From positions 1 through 41,756 of the forward strand of contig CAJULP010000063.1 of assembly GCA_910587295.1 (NCBI GenBank): DNA of 41,756 bases. The letters run 5' to 3'. A program made the position numbers and the translations under genes. The number at the start of each line of letters is the position of its first letter. The first letter of the stretch is position 1. The notes beneath the pieces were generated by a model that saw only the letters and a list, made by a program, of their open reading frames with translations, made no database searches and was not told the DNA's origin. The DNA comes from an uncultured Lachnospiraceae bacterium. Its GTDB lineage: Bacteria; Bacillota; Clostridia; Lachnospirales; Lachnospiraceae. Below are positions 15,907-23,927 of this stretch, in pieces.

Positions 15907-16281
15907 TTAGCAATGTCCTCTGTGATGGCCACGCCCCGAATGATGTCTTCCGCCAGACCTTCTGCTTTGGACCGCCTTCCTTACCGGCTTGCCATGCTCA
16001 TGACAGTGGTCACAGATACCGTCTGAGTCATCATCAAAATAATGATCACAGATACCATCATTATCCTCGTCTATATAGCAATGGTTATCGCAAATGCCAT
16101 CACCATCTTCATCGGTAAAACAATGGTCGCCGCACATTCCGTCAGCATCGGCATACGTAAAACATTCCCCCATATGACATCCACCGATACTGCAAGTCGG
16201 CTGTACCTCTGCGGCTGCTGCCGAAATTGGTGTAGAAAATACCATAGCGCAGGCAATTCCCATAATCAGTAGTTTTTTCAT
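15907..16281 (-). CDS. Small secreted protein with acidic calcium-binding-like repeats and a His-rich tail
   Basis: 124 residues. The signal peptide MKKLLIMGIACAMVFSTPIS ends in AAAAE, with cleavage likely near residue 24. Then come four tandem repeats of about 13 residues (43-94) of the form DxDxDGICDxHC: ADADGMCGDHC, DEDGDGICDNHC, DEDNDGICDHY, DDDSDGICDHC. They resemble thrombospondin type 3 or EF-hand-like calcium loops, with paired cysteines. The tail (110-124) is GRHHSGRGHHRGHC, a potential transition-metal binder. The start at 16281 has AAGGAGG 8 bases upstream; the longer upstream frame lacks a ribosome site. A consensus promoter and terminator make it a one-gene unit. Function unknown; surface metal binding is a guess. 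Confidence 0.8.
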   Translation of the reverse strand: MKKLLIMGIACAMVFSTPISAAAAEVQPTCSIGGCHMGECFTYADADGMCGDHCFTDEDGDGICDNHCYIDEDNDGICDHYFDDDSDGICDHCHEHGKPVRKAVQSRRSGGRHHSGRGHHRGHC

Positions 16282-16303
16282 GATCAATACCTCCTTTATT
16301 ATT

Positions 16304-16332
16304 ACAATAGAGCAAAAGCCCTGCCCTGTCAA
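16304..16332 (-). promoter_or_regulatory. Promoter of the secreted-protein gene
   Basis: Minus-strand TTGACA (16327-16332), 17-base spacer, TATTGT (16304-16309), about 22 bases before the start codon. Confidence 0.75.
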
Positions 16333-16367
16333 TTGATGAACCTGAAAAAATACAATAAAAATAGCAA

Positions 16368-16397
16368 TTGCCTAAAGCCTTCCCCATCGGTTAAAAT
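16368..16397 (+). promoter_or_regulatory. Probable promoter of the 16431 gene
   Basis: TTGCCT (16368-16373), 18-base spacer, TAAAAT (16392-16397). It is back to back with the promoter of the divergent secreted-protein gene. Confidence 0.5.
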
Positions 16398-16430
16398 AAA
16401 CTGATACCAAACACATTTCAGGAGGCCGAT

Positions 16431-17081
16431 ATGCCGGAACCAGATTACTTCAAAAATGCTCTGTCGAATTTCACTTTTGAGGCTGCCTGCGGCGGCGCGA
16501 TCCGCCATTTAGCGGACTTAGGCTTTTCTGTGGCACAAATTATGGAAAAGCTCCAGTTTCCCACCTCATATGAACGGGTGCAAAAAGCCGTATGGGAACA
16601 CCTGATAAATACCGGAGTGATCCTGCCTGCCCAGCCAGGAAGCGGCATGGCTGCTCCAAAAGCCGAATTTATAAAAGAATATGATAAATATGGAAAAGTA
16701 AGCTTCCGGAAAATTTCTGTTCCCACAGCCCAAATAGAACCTATTCATTTCCTGGAAGTTCCCATTCACCCTGCTTGTGATCTTGTCTCTCTCCTGCAGG
16801 AAAAGTATCGAAAAAATGGACAGGACGCTTCTTATGCGTCCTGTGATTTTGTATTGGAAAAAGACAGCTTTTTGACCAAATGCCTTCCTTTATTAGATAA
16901 AAAACAGAAGGAATACCTGACCGGCCTCCCATGGCCTGGCCAGGTATGTTACCACAGGCTTGACCAGCGGATGCTGGAGATCGTGATCCGCCTGTATCAA
17001 GGCGGCAGCTATCGGGGAAGCTGCTTTTTCCTGAAATCAAAAGAAAAAGTTTCCTTAAGATCTGTTTTGCCTTCTTTATAA
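16431..17081 (+). CDS. Conserved-looking protein of unknown function
   Basis: 216 residues, soluble, no signal peptide. AGGAGG is 7 bases before the ATG. The N-terminal part (10-65) is helical and resembles a small DNA-binding-like or capping domain (AIRHLADLGFSVAQIMEKLQFPTSYERVQKAVWEHLINTG), followed by mixed sequence with CYHRLDQRMLEIVIRLY near the end. I do not recognise the family. It converges on the carbonic anhydrase gene, and the two overlap by six bases at their stop codons with no terminator between them. Confidence 0.65.
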   Translation: MPEPDYFKNALSNFTFEAACGGAIRHLADLGFSVAQIMEKLQFPTSYERVQKAVWEHLINTGVILPAQPGSGMAAPKAEFIKEYDKYGKVSFRKISVPTAQIEPIHFLEVPIHPACDLVSLLQEKYRKNGQDASYASCDFVLEKDSFLTKCLPLLDKKQKEYLTGLPWPGQVCYHRLDQRMLEIVIRLYQGGSYRGSCFFLKSKEKVSLRSVLPSL

Positions 17082-17639
17082 GAAGTCCACTTCACCGCTG
17101 CCGATATGATAGTATGCGCCGCATACTTTAACGCCGCCCTCTTCATCTGAAACGTGCAGGCTCTCTTTAATGACAGACACTGCCCTGTCCACATTCAGAC
17201 AGCACGCCTTGTACTCATCCTTTTCATCCCCTACCGCCTTAAGGATCTCATCGGTTATGTACTTCACGAAGCCCTCCGGCTTACTGGTAATTGCTGCGCC
17301 TACAGCCCCACAATGCTCATGTCCCAATACGACTACCAGCCTGGTTCCCAGATGATCCGCCGCATATTCAATACTTCCAAGCTGATGCTTATCCATCACA
17401 TTACCTGCTACACGGATTACAAATAATTCCCCAATCCCTGCACTAAAGACACTCTCCGGGATTACCCTGGAATCAGAACAGGTTATGACGATCGCATAAG
17501 GGGTCTGCCCTTCGTCACAGGTCTTTTGCCTGATTGCGGGTGAAACATCCCCGGGATTTGTCATTGCAGCCAAGTAACGCTGATTCCCTTCTTTTAACTT
17601 TTGCAGTGCCTGCTCTGCCGATAAATTTTCCTTATGCAT
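17076..17639 (-). CDS. Beta-class carbonic anhydrase
   Basis: Zinc enzyme for CO2/bicarbonate interconversion in the cytoplasm, 187 residues. The zinc ligands are all present: C54 in ITCSDSR, H107 and C110 in LGHEHCGAV, with D56 and R58 forming the catalytic dyad. The start at 17639 is preferred because GGAGG sits 5 bases upstream; the in-frame ATG at 17651 lies upstream of that ribosome site. It lies alone, with a 6-base tail overlap with the convergent gene. Confidence 0.93.
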   Translation of the reverse strand: MHKENLSAEQALQKLKEGNQRYLAAMTNPGDVSPAIRQKTCDEGQTPYAIVITCSDSRVIPESVFSAGIGELFVIRVAGNVMDKHQLGSIEYAADHLGTRLVVVLGHEHCGAVGAAITSKPEGFVKYITDEILKAVGDEKDEYKACCLNVDRAVSVIKESLHVSDEEGGVKVCGAYYHIGSGEVDFL

Positions 17640-18099
17640 CTCTTCCTCCATTTCTGCCTTACTGATCGTGCGGCTTGCATTTATTTATGAATGAAGTATA
17701 GCATATCTTGTATGGAATTTCATCCCTTTTTCATTCCTGCATGGAAATTTGTAACAATCCTGCCCTGCACCAAGCCTCTACCCATCATGCTTTCACAACC
17801 GTTTGGTGCAGGGCATAAGTTTCTGCGAGAGCAGCTAATAAATATTTGGAACAGCCAGTTTCCCAAAATCCCGAAAGTTATCATGGCCACAAAAACAAGA
17901 AGTGACAGGAGTAAAGCTTTGCAGCAAAGGAAAAGGCAGGGCAGGATTGTTACAAATTTCCACGAAAAACATCCCCTTATTGTTTAAGACTGCACAATTC
18001 CTTTCTGATACAGTTTGGTGGAAAATGCTATAGGCATTTTAAAATATCTGTGATATCATGTTTAATAATATTACACATAAGCTGTAAAGGAGTTCTGCC
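17640..18099. other. Intergenic region between carbonic anhydrase and chemoreceptor genes
   Basis: About 460 bases without a real gene. Most of it is taken up by the inverted-repeat element at 17742-17962. A small AAAATGC/GCATTTT hairpin lies at 18022-18040, upstream of the chemoreceptor. A 98-codon plus-strand frame crosses the element but has no ribosome site and its ends are simply the two repeat arms. Confidence 0.5.
17742..17962. mobile_element. 221-bp element with 27-bp perfect terminal inverted repeats (MITE-like)
   Basis: The arms 17742-17768 (beginning TGGAAATTTGTAACAATCC) and 17936-17962 are exact reverse complements over 27 bases. Nested inside, 17761-17773 (TGCCCTGCACCAA) is the exact complement of 17803-17815, so the left arm can pair either with the far arm or with the internal copy. 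It encodes nothing convincing. No target duplication is evident. It may be a non-autonomous repeat, or a structured RNA if transcribed. Confidence 0.6.
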
Positions 18100-20034
18100 A
18101 TGAAAAAGCACCACGATTTAAAGCACAAAATTATTTTCTATGTCATGTCCGCAGCTATTCTGGTCACAGTGCTTGTGACCTCAATCATGTTTATGGGAAG
18201 CGTCCGCTCCACTGACGCAACGCTGCTGGGCAACATGCAGATCACGGCACGGATTGCCGCGCAAAACATCAGTTCCAACCTGCACCTGCTCACCGAACGA
18301 ATGTATAATTTTTCTACGGAAAATCTATTCCTAAGCGGAGCTGTATCCTCAGAAGAAAAGCAGAAACGTATTGACACGATCAAGCTCCAGATTGAATTTG
18401 TCTGGCTGGCCGGCTATGATGCCAGTGGCCAAAAGCTTTACGGCGATGCTTCCGCTCCTGAATCCATTTCTGAAACTGAATATTATTCCCTGATGGCGCA
18501 GTCCGGAAATATCACCATCGGCGAACCTTACTATGCTGACAATATCCTCCAGCTATGCGTTGGCGCTCCCCTTAAGGACGAAGAAGGGGTCACCGGATAT
18601 CTGATCGGCAGCTACAAATATGATATCTTAAGCGATGTCTTAAATCCCCTTGTATTGGGAGATACGGGAAGCGCCTGCATCATCAACGACAACGGGGATA
18701 TCATCGGCGACAGGGATGTGCAGAATATCATAAATAACTTAAATGTTTATGACATGTACCCTTCATCCGAAAACGCAGACAGCTTTGACAAGATTACCGC
18801 ATTCCAGATCGGTTCCCAGAAAATGAGACTTGGGAACAGGCCCGGATACATGGAATATTATACCGGCTACTCCCCGATTCCGGGAACAAACTGGGCTCTT
18901 TTCATGTATGCGCCCCGAATTGAATTTATGAGTACCACCTATATGTCCACGGCACTTTCAGGGTTCTTGTCATTTGTCCTTTTGATTGCTGCCGGCATCA
19001 TTATGGTTCCTGTGTCCAAAAGGATTTCGGATCCCCTATCCTTAGCGACCATACGGCTTAAAGCATTATCTGACGGTAACCTTTCGGACGAGGTCCTTTT
19101 ATCCAATACCAAAGACGAGACCAGCGTCCTTACCAATGCCCTTGCCAGCACGGTAACAAGCTTAAAACACTATGTCCAGGATATTGAAGTATGCTTAAGC
19201 ACGCTTGCCAGCGGAAATTATGCCAGCGATATCCCGAACGATTTCCGGGGGGATTTTTCTTCCATACGGGATTCCCTCCTAAACATCACCAATGCCCTTA
19301 ATCACACCATGTTGAAAATGAACCAGTCTTCCATGGAAGTATCGGAAAATGCAAGGCAGCTCCTTGACGGTTCCAAGGAGCAGACAGATGTGCTTCACGA
19401 CATGGAGCACAATATGGCAGCGATTATATCTTCTATCGACCGGAATAAAGACAACGTACTGCAGATCGAACAGTGTGCGGAGCAGGCAACGGAAAAGACC
19501 AACCTTGGCGCGGACTACATGCAGAGTATGTTAGATTCCATGGAACAGATCCATAAGGCTGTCAATGAAATCTCAAATGTCAGTCTGATGATAGAGGATA
19601 TCTCCCGCCAGACAAACCTGTTATCCTTAAATGCCTCTGTGGAGGCCGCAAGGGCAGGGGAAGCAGGCCGAGGATTTTCCGTTGTTGCCGGTGAGATCCG
19701 GGAGCTTTCCGACCAGACCGCACAGGCTTTGTCCGAGACCAGCAAGCTCATAGAGCGCTCCGCCGAGACCATCAAAACCGGGCTTGACACCGCAAACCAA
19801 ACCGCAAAGACCTTCCAGGAAATCTCAGAGCTTACACAGCAGTACCGGGATATTTCCGCAAGGCTTTCCGATACCGTGCAGGAACAGACCGCGGCAGTCG
19901 ATCATGCCAACAACAGCCTTTTATCCCTTCAGAACATTGCAAACAGGAATGACCAGATGGCAGCTCAATCCCTGGCCCAGGCAGAAGATCTAAAAAATTA
20001 TGTCTCACAGGTTAAGATCAAAGAAAACAGATAA
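18100..20034 (+). CDS. Methyl-accepting chemotaxis protein (Cache-type sensor)
   Basis: Membrane chemoreceptor of 644 residues that signals to CheA/CheW. TM1 is at about 13-33 and TM2 at about 283-305, enclosing a dCache-like sensor (LVWLAGYDASGQKLYGD; GDTGSACIINDNGDIIGDRD). A HAMP domain follows (KRISDPLSLATIRLKALSDGNL), then the signalling domain with the conserved hairpin tip ISRQTNLLSLNASVEAARAG and EAGRGFSVVAGEIRELSDQT. AAGGAG precedes the ATG. No chemotaxis core genes are in the window. It is followed after 18 bases by an FMN-type lipoprotein gene in the same direction, which suggests an operon. Confidence 0.95.
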   Translation: MKKHHDLKHKIIFYVMSAAILVTVLVTSIMFMGSVRSTDATLLGNMQITARIAAQNISSNLHLLTERMYNFSTENLFLSGAVSSEEKQKRIDTIKLQIEFVWLAGYDASGQKLYGDASAPESISETEYYSLMAQSGNITIGEPYYADNILQLCVGAPLKDEEGVTGYLIGSYKYDILSDVLNPLVLGDTGSACIINDNGDIIGDRDVQNIINNLNVYDMYPSSENADSFDKITAFQIGSQKMRLGNRPGYMEYYTGYSPIPGTNWALFMYAPRIEFMSTTYMSTALSGFLSFVLLIAAGIIMVPVSKRISDPLSLATIRLKALSDGNLSDEVLLSNTKDETSVLTNALASTVTSLKHYVQDIEVCLSTLASGNYASDIPNDFRGDFSSIRDSLLNITNALNHTMLKMNQSSMEVSENARQLLDGSKEQTDVLHDMEHNMAAIISSIDRNKDNVLQIEQCAEQATEKTNLGADYMQSMLDSMEQIHKAVNEISNVSLMIEDISRQTNLLSLNASVEAARAGEAGRGFSVVAGEIRELSDQTAQALSETSKLIERSAETIKTGLDTANQTAKTFQEISELTQQYRDISARLSDTVQEQTAAVDHANNSLLSLQNIANRNDQMAAQSLAQAEDLKNYVSQVKIKENR

Positions 20035-20052
20035 GATTGTCGGAGGCGCATG

Positions 20053-20490
20053 ATGAACAAAAAAATATTATTAGGATTACTGATACTTACTTTTCTTCTT
20101 CAGGGATGTGGTTCAAAGACCGGAATGCAGGACGGCTTTTACAGCGCTGAAATGTCCGGCTACTCCCACGGCTGGAAGGAATATGTGTGCATTATGGTAA
20201 AAGGCGGAAAAATCGTCTATACGGAATTTAACGCAAAAGACCCCAGTGGATATATCAAAGCATGGGATAACGCCTATATGCAGAATATGGCGTCCGTTAC
20301 CGGAACCTATCCCAATGAATATACCCGGTATTATGCCGCCGAGCTTCTTGAGCATCAGGATCCTTCCAATGTGGATGCCCTGTCAGGGGCAACCTCTTCC
20401 GGAACTAATTTTAAGAAACTTACGGCTGCCGTTATTGAACAGGCCATAGACGGCAACCCGGATACCAGGATAGTGGAAATGGAAGAATAA
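20053..20490 (+). CDS. FMN-binding-domain lipoprotein
   Basis: Secreted lipoprotein of about 145 residues. The signal peptide ends in the lipobox LLQGC (C20 counting the first of two ATGs). The mature part resembles the FMN_bind fold: DGFYSAEM, then SHGWKEYVCIMVKGGKIVYTEF and the flavinylation-like motif DALSGATSSG, in which the threonine (T115) would be covalently FMN-modified by ApbE in related electron-transfer proteins such as PplA and RnfG. No apbE or electron-transfer partner is in the window. The second ATG (20053) lies 6 bases from GGAGG and is favoured. Pairing with a chemoreceptor suggests a redox-related role, but that is inference. Confidence 0.78.
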   Translation: MNKKILLGLLILTFLLQGCGSKTGMQDGFYSAEMSGYSHGWKEYVCIMVKGGKIVYTEFNAKDPSGYIKAWDNAYMQNMASVTGTYPNEYTRYYAAELLEHQDPSNVDALSGATSSGTNFKKLTAAVIEQAIDGNPDTRIVEMEE

Positions 20491-20493
20491 CCG

Positions 20494-21309
20494 TTACAGA
20501 TTGCTTGGTTTTTGGTTCCCACTCTTTCGGAGATAATCGCCAATGCTGGTGATGCAAAACAGTGTCACCAGCAAAAAACCTCCGGGAAAGAGGATCATCC
20601 ACCAGGAATTTCCAAGAAGGGCGTCTTCTGCCATAGAAAGCATACTCCCCCAGGATATGGATTCAACAGGAAGCCCCAGCCCCATAAAACTAAGCGTAGA
20701 TTCCGCTATGATCGCATTACGGACGTTCATGACCACCATAAACATAATGGAAGGCATAAAGTTAGGCCTTAGGTGTTTCCACAAAATATAAAAAAAGCCT
20801 CCTCCCATACATTTCGACGCAGTCACATACCCACTGTTTTTCAGTTGTCTTACCTTCGTTCTTACCACCTTCGCAATACTCATCCATCCCGTTATCCCGA
20901 TCACGAAAGAAATGCTCACCACCGTTGCCTTCCCCAGGACCGCCTGCAGAAAAATCACCGCCAGCAGATTCGGGATGCTAAGAAAAATCTCCAGCAGCCT
21001 CATCAATAAACCGTCTCCCCATTTTGGAGCGCATCCGCTTAGCGTACCAAAAACCATTGCAACAGCCGTGGAAACTATCGTTGAGACAGCTCCGATAAAT
21101 AATGACACCTGCCCGCCATGCCAGAGCATGGAAAACACATCCCTTCCCATAGGATCGGTTCCAAATAGAAACTCTTTTCCGGGAGGCTGATTACAGTTTT
21201 TCAGATCCGGATAAGCAGGATCCTTTCCCACAAAAAAGCCGCAGGCAAAACATCCTGCCACAATGATCAATAATATCACAACAGCCAAAACCGGCTTCTT
21301 CTTATTCAT
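20494..21309 (-). CDS. ABC transporter permease, OppC/DppC/NikC type
   Basis: 271-residue permease. An N-terminal helix (VLAVVILLIIVAGCFACGFF) is followed by the family motif FLFGTDPMGRDVFSMLWHGG. The EAA-like loop reads GYVTASKCMGGGFFYILWKHLRPNF. It is the last gene of the four-gene importer operon, 9 bases after the partner permease. Its stop lies 3 bases from the convergent lipoprotein stop with no terminator between. The substrate could be oligopeptides, dipeptides or nickel; the sequence does not decide. Confidence 0.92.
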   Translation of the reverse strand: MNKKKPVLAVVILLIIVAGCFACGFFVGKDPAYPDLKNCNQPPGKEFLFGTDPMGRDVFSMLWHGGQVSLFIGAVSTIVSTAVAMVFGTLSGCAPKWGDGLLMRLLEIFLSIPNLLAVIFLQAVLGKATVVSISFVIGITGWMSIAKVVRTKVRQLKNSGYVTASKCMGGGFFYILWKHLRPNFMPSIMFMVVMNVRNAIIAESTLSFMGLGLPVESISWGSMLSMAEDALLGNSWWMILFPGGFLLVTLFCITSIGDYLRKSGNQKPSNL

Positions 21310-21318
21310 GTTCTTTCC

Positions 21319-22284
21319 CTATATCCTTGCATCTATTTTTTCATGAATGGCCTGTGCCGCCATATTGCACAATATCACCAGCGATCCCGAAATCAGGCAC
21401 ATTAGCATGAGAAGATTATAATCCTTATATCTGGCACTTTCATAGGCAAGGGTTCCTAACCCGGGATAGGAAAACACCATTTCCACGATATAAGTACCCC
21501 CTAAAATATGGGGAACCGAAACCGCCATAACGCTAAGATAAGCAGGCAGGATATTCCGCAGGCAGTGCCGGAACATGATCTGGCCTTTTTTCATCCCTTT
21601 TGCCTTAGCCAGCAACACGTAATCCGCCCGTACTTCTTCAAGCAGCATGTTGCGGACCATATAGGCGTAGTACCATAAATGGCCTGCCACTACCACAGTC
21701 AAAGGCAGGATAAGATGCCGGATACGGTTCCTTACATCCCCCTCCATCCCAATGTCATAGGCACCACTGCTTGGTAATAATTTCAAATTCACCGAAAAAA
21801 TTAAAATTAACACAAGTGACAGCCAAAATTCCGGAATGCAGCTACTTAAAGTTCCTACTTTGCAGACCACCCGGTCCCAAAGGCTTTCTTCCTTCCAGGC
21901 GCACCCGATACCAATAAGGAGGGCAAGACCAAAAATCAAAAGATATCCAATACCTCCTAAGATCACGGTATTTCCAATCCGGCTTCCCACCACCGCAGCC
22001 GCATCCATCTTGTATTTATAGGAAATCCCAAAGTCTCCCTGAAACGCCTGCTCCAGCCACCGGAAATATTGTACGGATATAGAATCCTTTAATCCCAGTT
22101 TTTCCTCCGCCCACTCCCGCTCTTCGGGGCTCATTTTCTCCACCCGATCCCCGTAATAAGACAGCAACGGGTCTCCCGGCGCCAGCCTGGAAATATAAAA
22201 CGTAAACAGCGACAGTACGAAAACACTGAGCAAAAAAAGCATCAGCCTTTTACCGATATGGACCATCAGGTTCCTTCCGTCCAT
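21319..22284 (-). CDS. ABC transporter permease, OppB/DppB/NikB type
   Basis: 321-residue permease with the family hallmarks FYISRLAPGDPLLSYYG near the N-terminus, and VLLAKAKGMKKGQIMFRHCLRN (EAA loop), plus IVEMVFSYPGLGTLAYESA near the C-terminus. The start at 22284 is preferred to the longer frame because AAGGAGG is 5 bases upstream. It pairs with the OppC-type permease downstream. Confidence 0.93.
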   Translation of the reverse strand: MDGRNLMVHIGKRLMLFLLSVFVLSLFTFYISRLAPGDPLLSYYGDRVEKMSPEEREWAEEKLGLKDSISVQYFRWLEQAFQGDFGISYKYKMDAAAVVGSRIGNTVILGGIGYLLIFGLALLIGIGCAWKEESLWDRVVCKVGTLSSCIPEFWLSLVLILIFSVNLKLLPSSGAYDIGMEGDVRNRIRHLILPLTVVVAGHLWYYAYMVRNMLLEEVRADYVLLAKAKGMKKGQIMFRHCLRNILPAYLSVMAVSVPHILGGTYIVEMVFSYPGLGTLAYESARYKDYNLLMLMCLISGSLVILCNMAAQAIHEKIDARI

Positions 22285-22301
22285 AAATTCCTCCTTCTTT
22301 C

Positions 22302-23912
22302 TTATCTTCCCTGTTTCAAAGCCGGCGATGCCGCCAGCAAAGAGCATGTGTAAGGATGCCGGGGATGATCAAACAGCTCCCGTACCGGCGCCACCTCCAC
22401 CAATCTCCCCTCATGCATCACGCCAACCCGGTCACACAGATCTCTTACCAGGGCAAGATCATGCGCAATAAACAAAAAAGTAAACCCATGCTCCTTTTGT
22501 AAATGCCGGAACAGCTCCACAATCTGCGCCTGGGAAGATACATCCAGGGATGCCACAGGCTCATCCGCGATCAATAATTCCGGTTCCATGGTAAGCGCCC
22601 TGGCAATGGCTGCCCGCTGTCTTTGTCCGCCGGACAGTTCGCTTGGGTATCGGTCCAGATGCTCAGGCTCCAGCCCCACATAACGCATTTGAAATTCCAC
22701 TTCCTTACGGTAAGTTCCCCGCAGCGGCACAATATGCTGTATCTTCATAGGCTCCGCAATAATATCGCATACCTTCATCCGCTGGTTTAAGCTGGAGTCG
22801 GAATCCTGAAATATAAGCTGCCGTCTTGCCTGAAGCATTTTTTTGTTTGCCCGAAGCTGCCTTTTATCACATAGGTCTATCCCTTTGTAAGTAATCCTTC
22901 CCTTTTCCGGCTTGTCAATATTCATAATGCATCGGGCAACCGTAGATTTCCCGGAACCGGACTCCCCTACCAGCCCCAATATTTCTCCCTTGCAAATCTG
23001 AAAGGAAACATCATCCACCGCTCTGACCGCTCTTTTTTTATTCAGGGCATATGTCCGGGTAAGATGCTCTACTTCCAGCAAAACTTCGGATTTTTCTCCC
23101 TTATCTTCCCGGTCAGCCAAACGCAGGCTCCCGGCGGTTTTCAGCAGGACATGCCGCCTGTCCGCGGTTCCCGTTCCCACAGCGTATGGTTTTGCCAAGT
23201 CCTGTTCCGTCAGTCTGCCCTCCCTGATCAGCGCAACCCGGTCAGCCATCTTCTCCACCACATGAACATCATGGGATACCAACACCATGGACATCCCCAG
23301 CTTTCTTTGTATCTCCTTTAACAGGGAAAGAATCTGCGCCTGGACCGTCACATCCAACGCCGTGGTTGGCTCATCCGCAAACAGGATTTCCGGATTTCCC
23401 GCAAGGGCAATTGCGATCACAATGCGCTGCCTCTGCCCGCCGGAAAATTGATGAGGATACAGCCCCATACGATCTGCTGCTCCCCTAAGTCCTGTCAGCT
23501 CCATCAGTTCCGCTGTTCTTTTTCTTAAGTCCTTCCGGGAAATCCGGGGCCGGTGTATTTTAACCGCTTCCCCAATCTGCGCCCCCACCGTCATAGCCGG
23601 ATTTAATGAGGTCATAGGATCCTGGAATATCATGGAAAACTGTCTTCCCCGCAGTCTGCACATATCCGTTTCCCGGTAATCCGTGATATCCACGCCGTTT
23701 ACCAGAATATTTCCTGATCTTATGATGGCTGACGCAGGCAGCAATTTCATGATCCCTTTACACAAAACGCTTTTCCCACAGCCGGAATCCCCAACAAGGG
23801 CCAATGTTTCCCCGGGCTTTAACGAAAAGCCCGCATCCCGGATCACCGGAACTTCCCCCTTAGCCGTCATGAAACTGATAGATAAATGATTTACTTCTAA
23901 CGATCCTGCCAT
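22302..23912 (-). CDS. Fused double ATPase of an oligopeptide-type ABC transporter (OppD-OppF fusion)
   Basis: 536 residues containing two complete ABC ATPase modules. Walker A: GDSGCGKS (41-48) and GESGSGKS (316-323). Signatures: FSGGQRQR and LSGGQRQR. Walker B: ILFADEPTTALDV and LLIADEPVASLDV. All key residues are intact. The C-terminal PYTCSLLAASP is the usual oligopeptide/dipeptide-transporter ending. In many bacteria these are two genes; here they are one. The ribosome site is weak (GGGGATC), and the gene begins 15 bases after the binding-protein stop. Confidence 0.94.
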   Translation of the reverse strand: MAGSLEVNHLSISFMTAKGEVPVIRDAGFSLKPGETLALVGDSGCGKSVLCKGIMKLLPASAIIRSGNILVNGVDITDYRETDMCRLRGRQFSMIFQDPMTSLNPAMTVGAQIGEAVKIHRPRISRKDLRKRTAELMELTGLRGAADRMGLYPHQFSGGQRQRIVIAIALAGNPEILFADEPTTALDVTVQAQILSLLKEIQRKLGMSMVLVSHDVHVVEKMADRVALIREGRLTEQDLAKPYAVGTGTADRRHVLLKTAGSLRLADREDKGEKSEVLLEVEHLTRTYALNKKRAVRAVDDVSFQICKGEILGLVGESGSGKSTVARCIMNIDKPEKGRITYKGIDLCDKRQLRANKKMLQARRQLIFQDSDSSLNQRMKVCDIIAEPMKIQHIVPLRGTYRKEVEFQMRYVGLEPEHLDRYPSELSGGQRQRAAIARALTMEPELLIADEPVASLDVSSQAQIVELFRHLQKEHGFTFLFIAHDLALVRDLCDRVGVMHEGRLVEVAPVRELFDHPRHPYTCSLLAASPALKQGR

Positions 23913-23927
23913 ATTGATCCCCGCTTT

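Noticed and set aside
17691..17987. 98-codon plus-strand open frame in the carbonic anhydrase-chemoreceptor gap
   Set aside because: It is a translation of the inverted-repeat element including both arms, with no ribosome site; explained by the repeat.
20491..20493. Terminator between the lipoprotein and the convergent permease
   Set aside because: Only 3 bases separate the stop codons and no hairpin with T-run is present.
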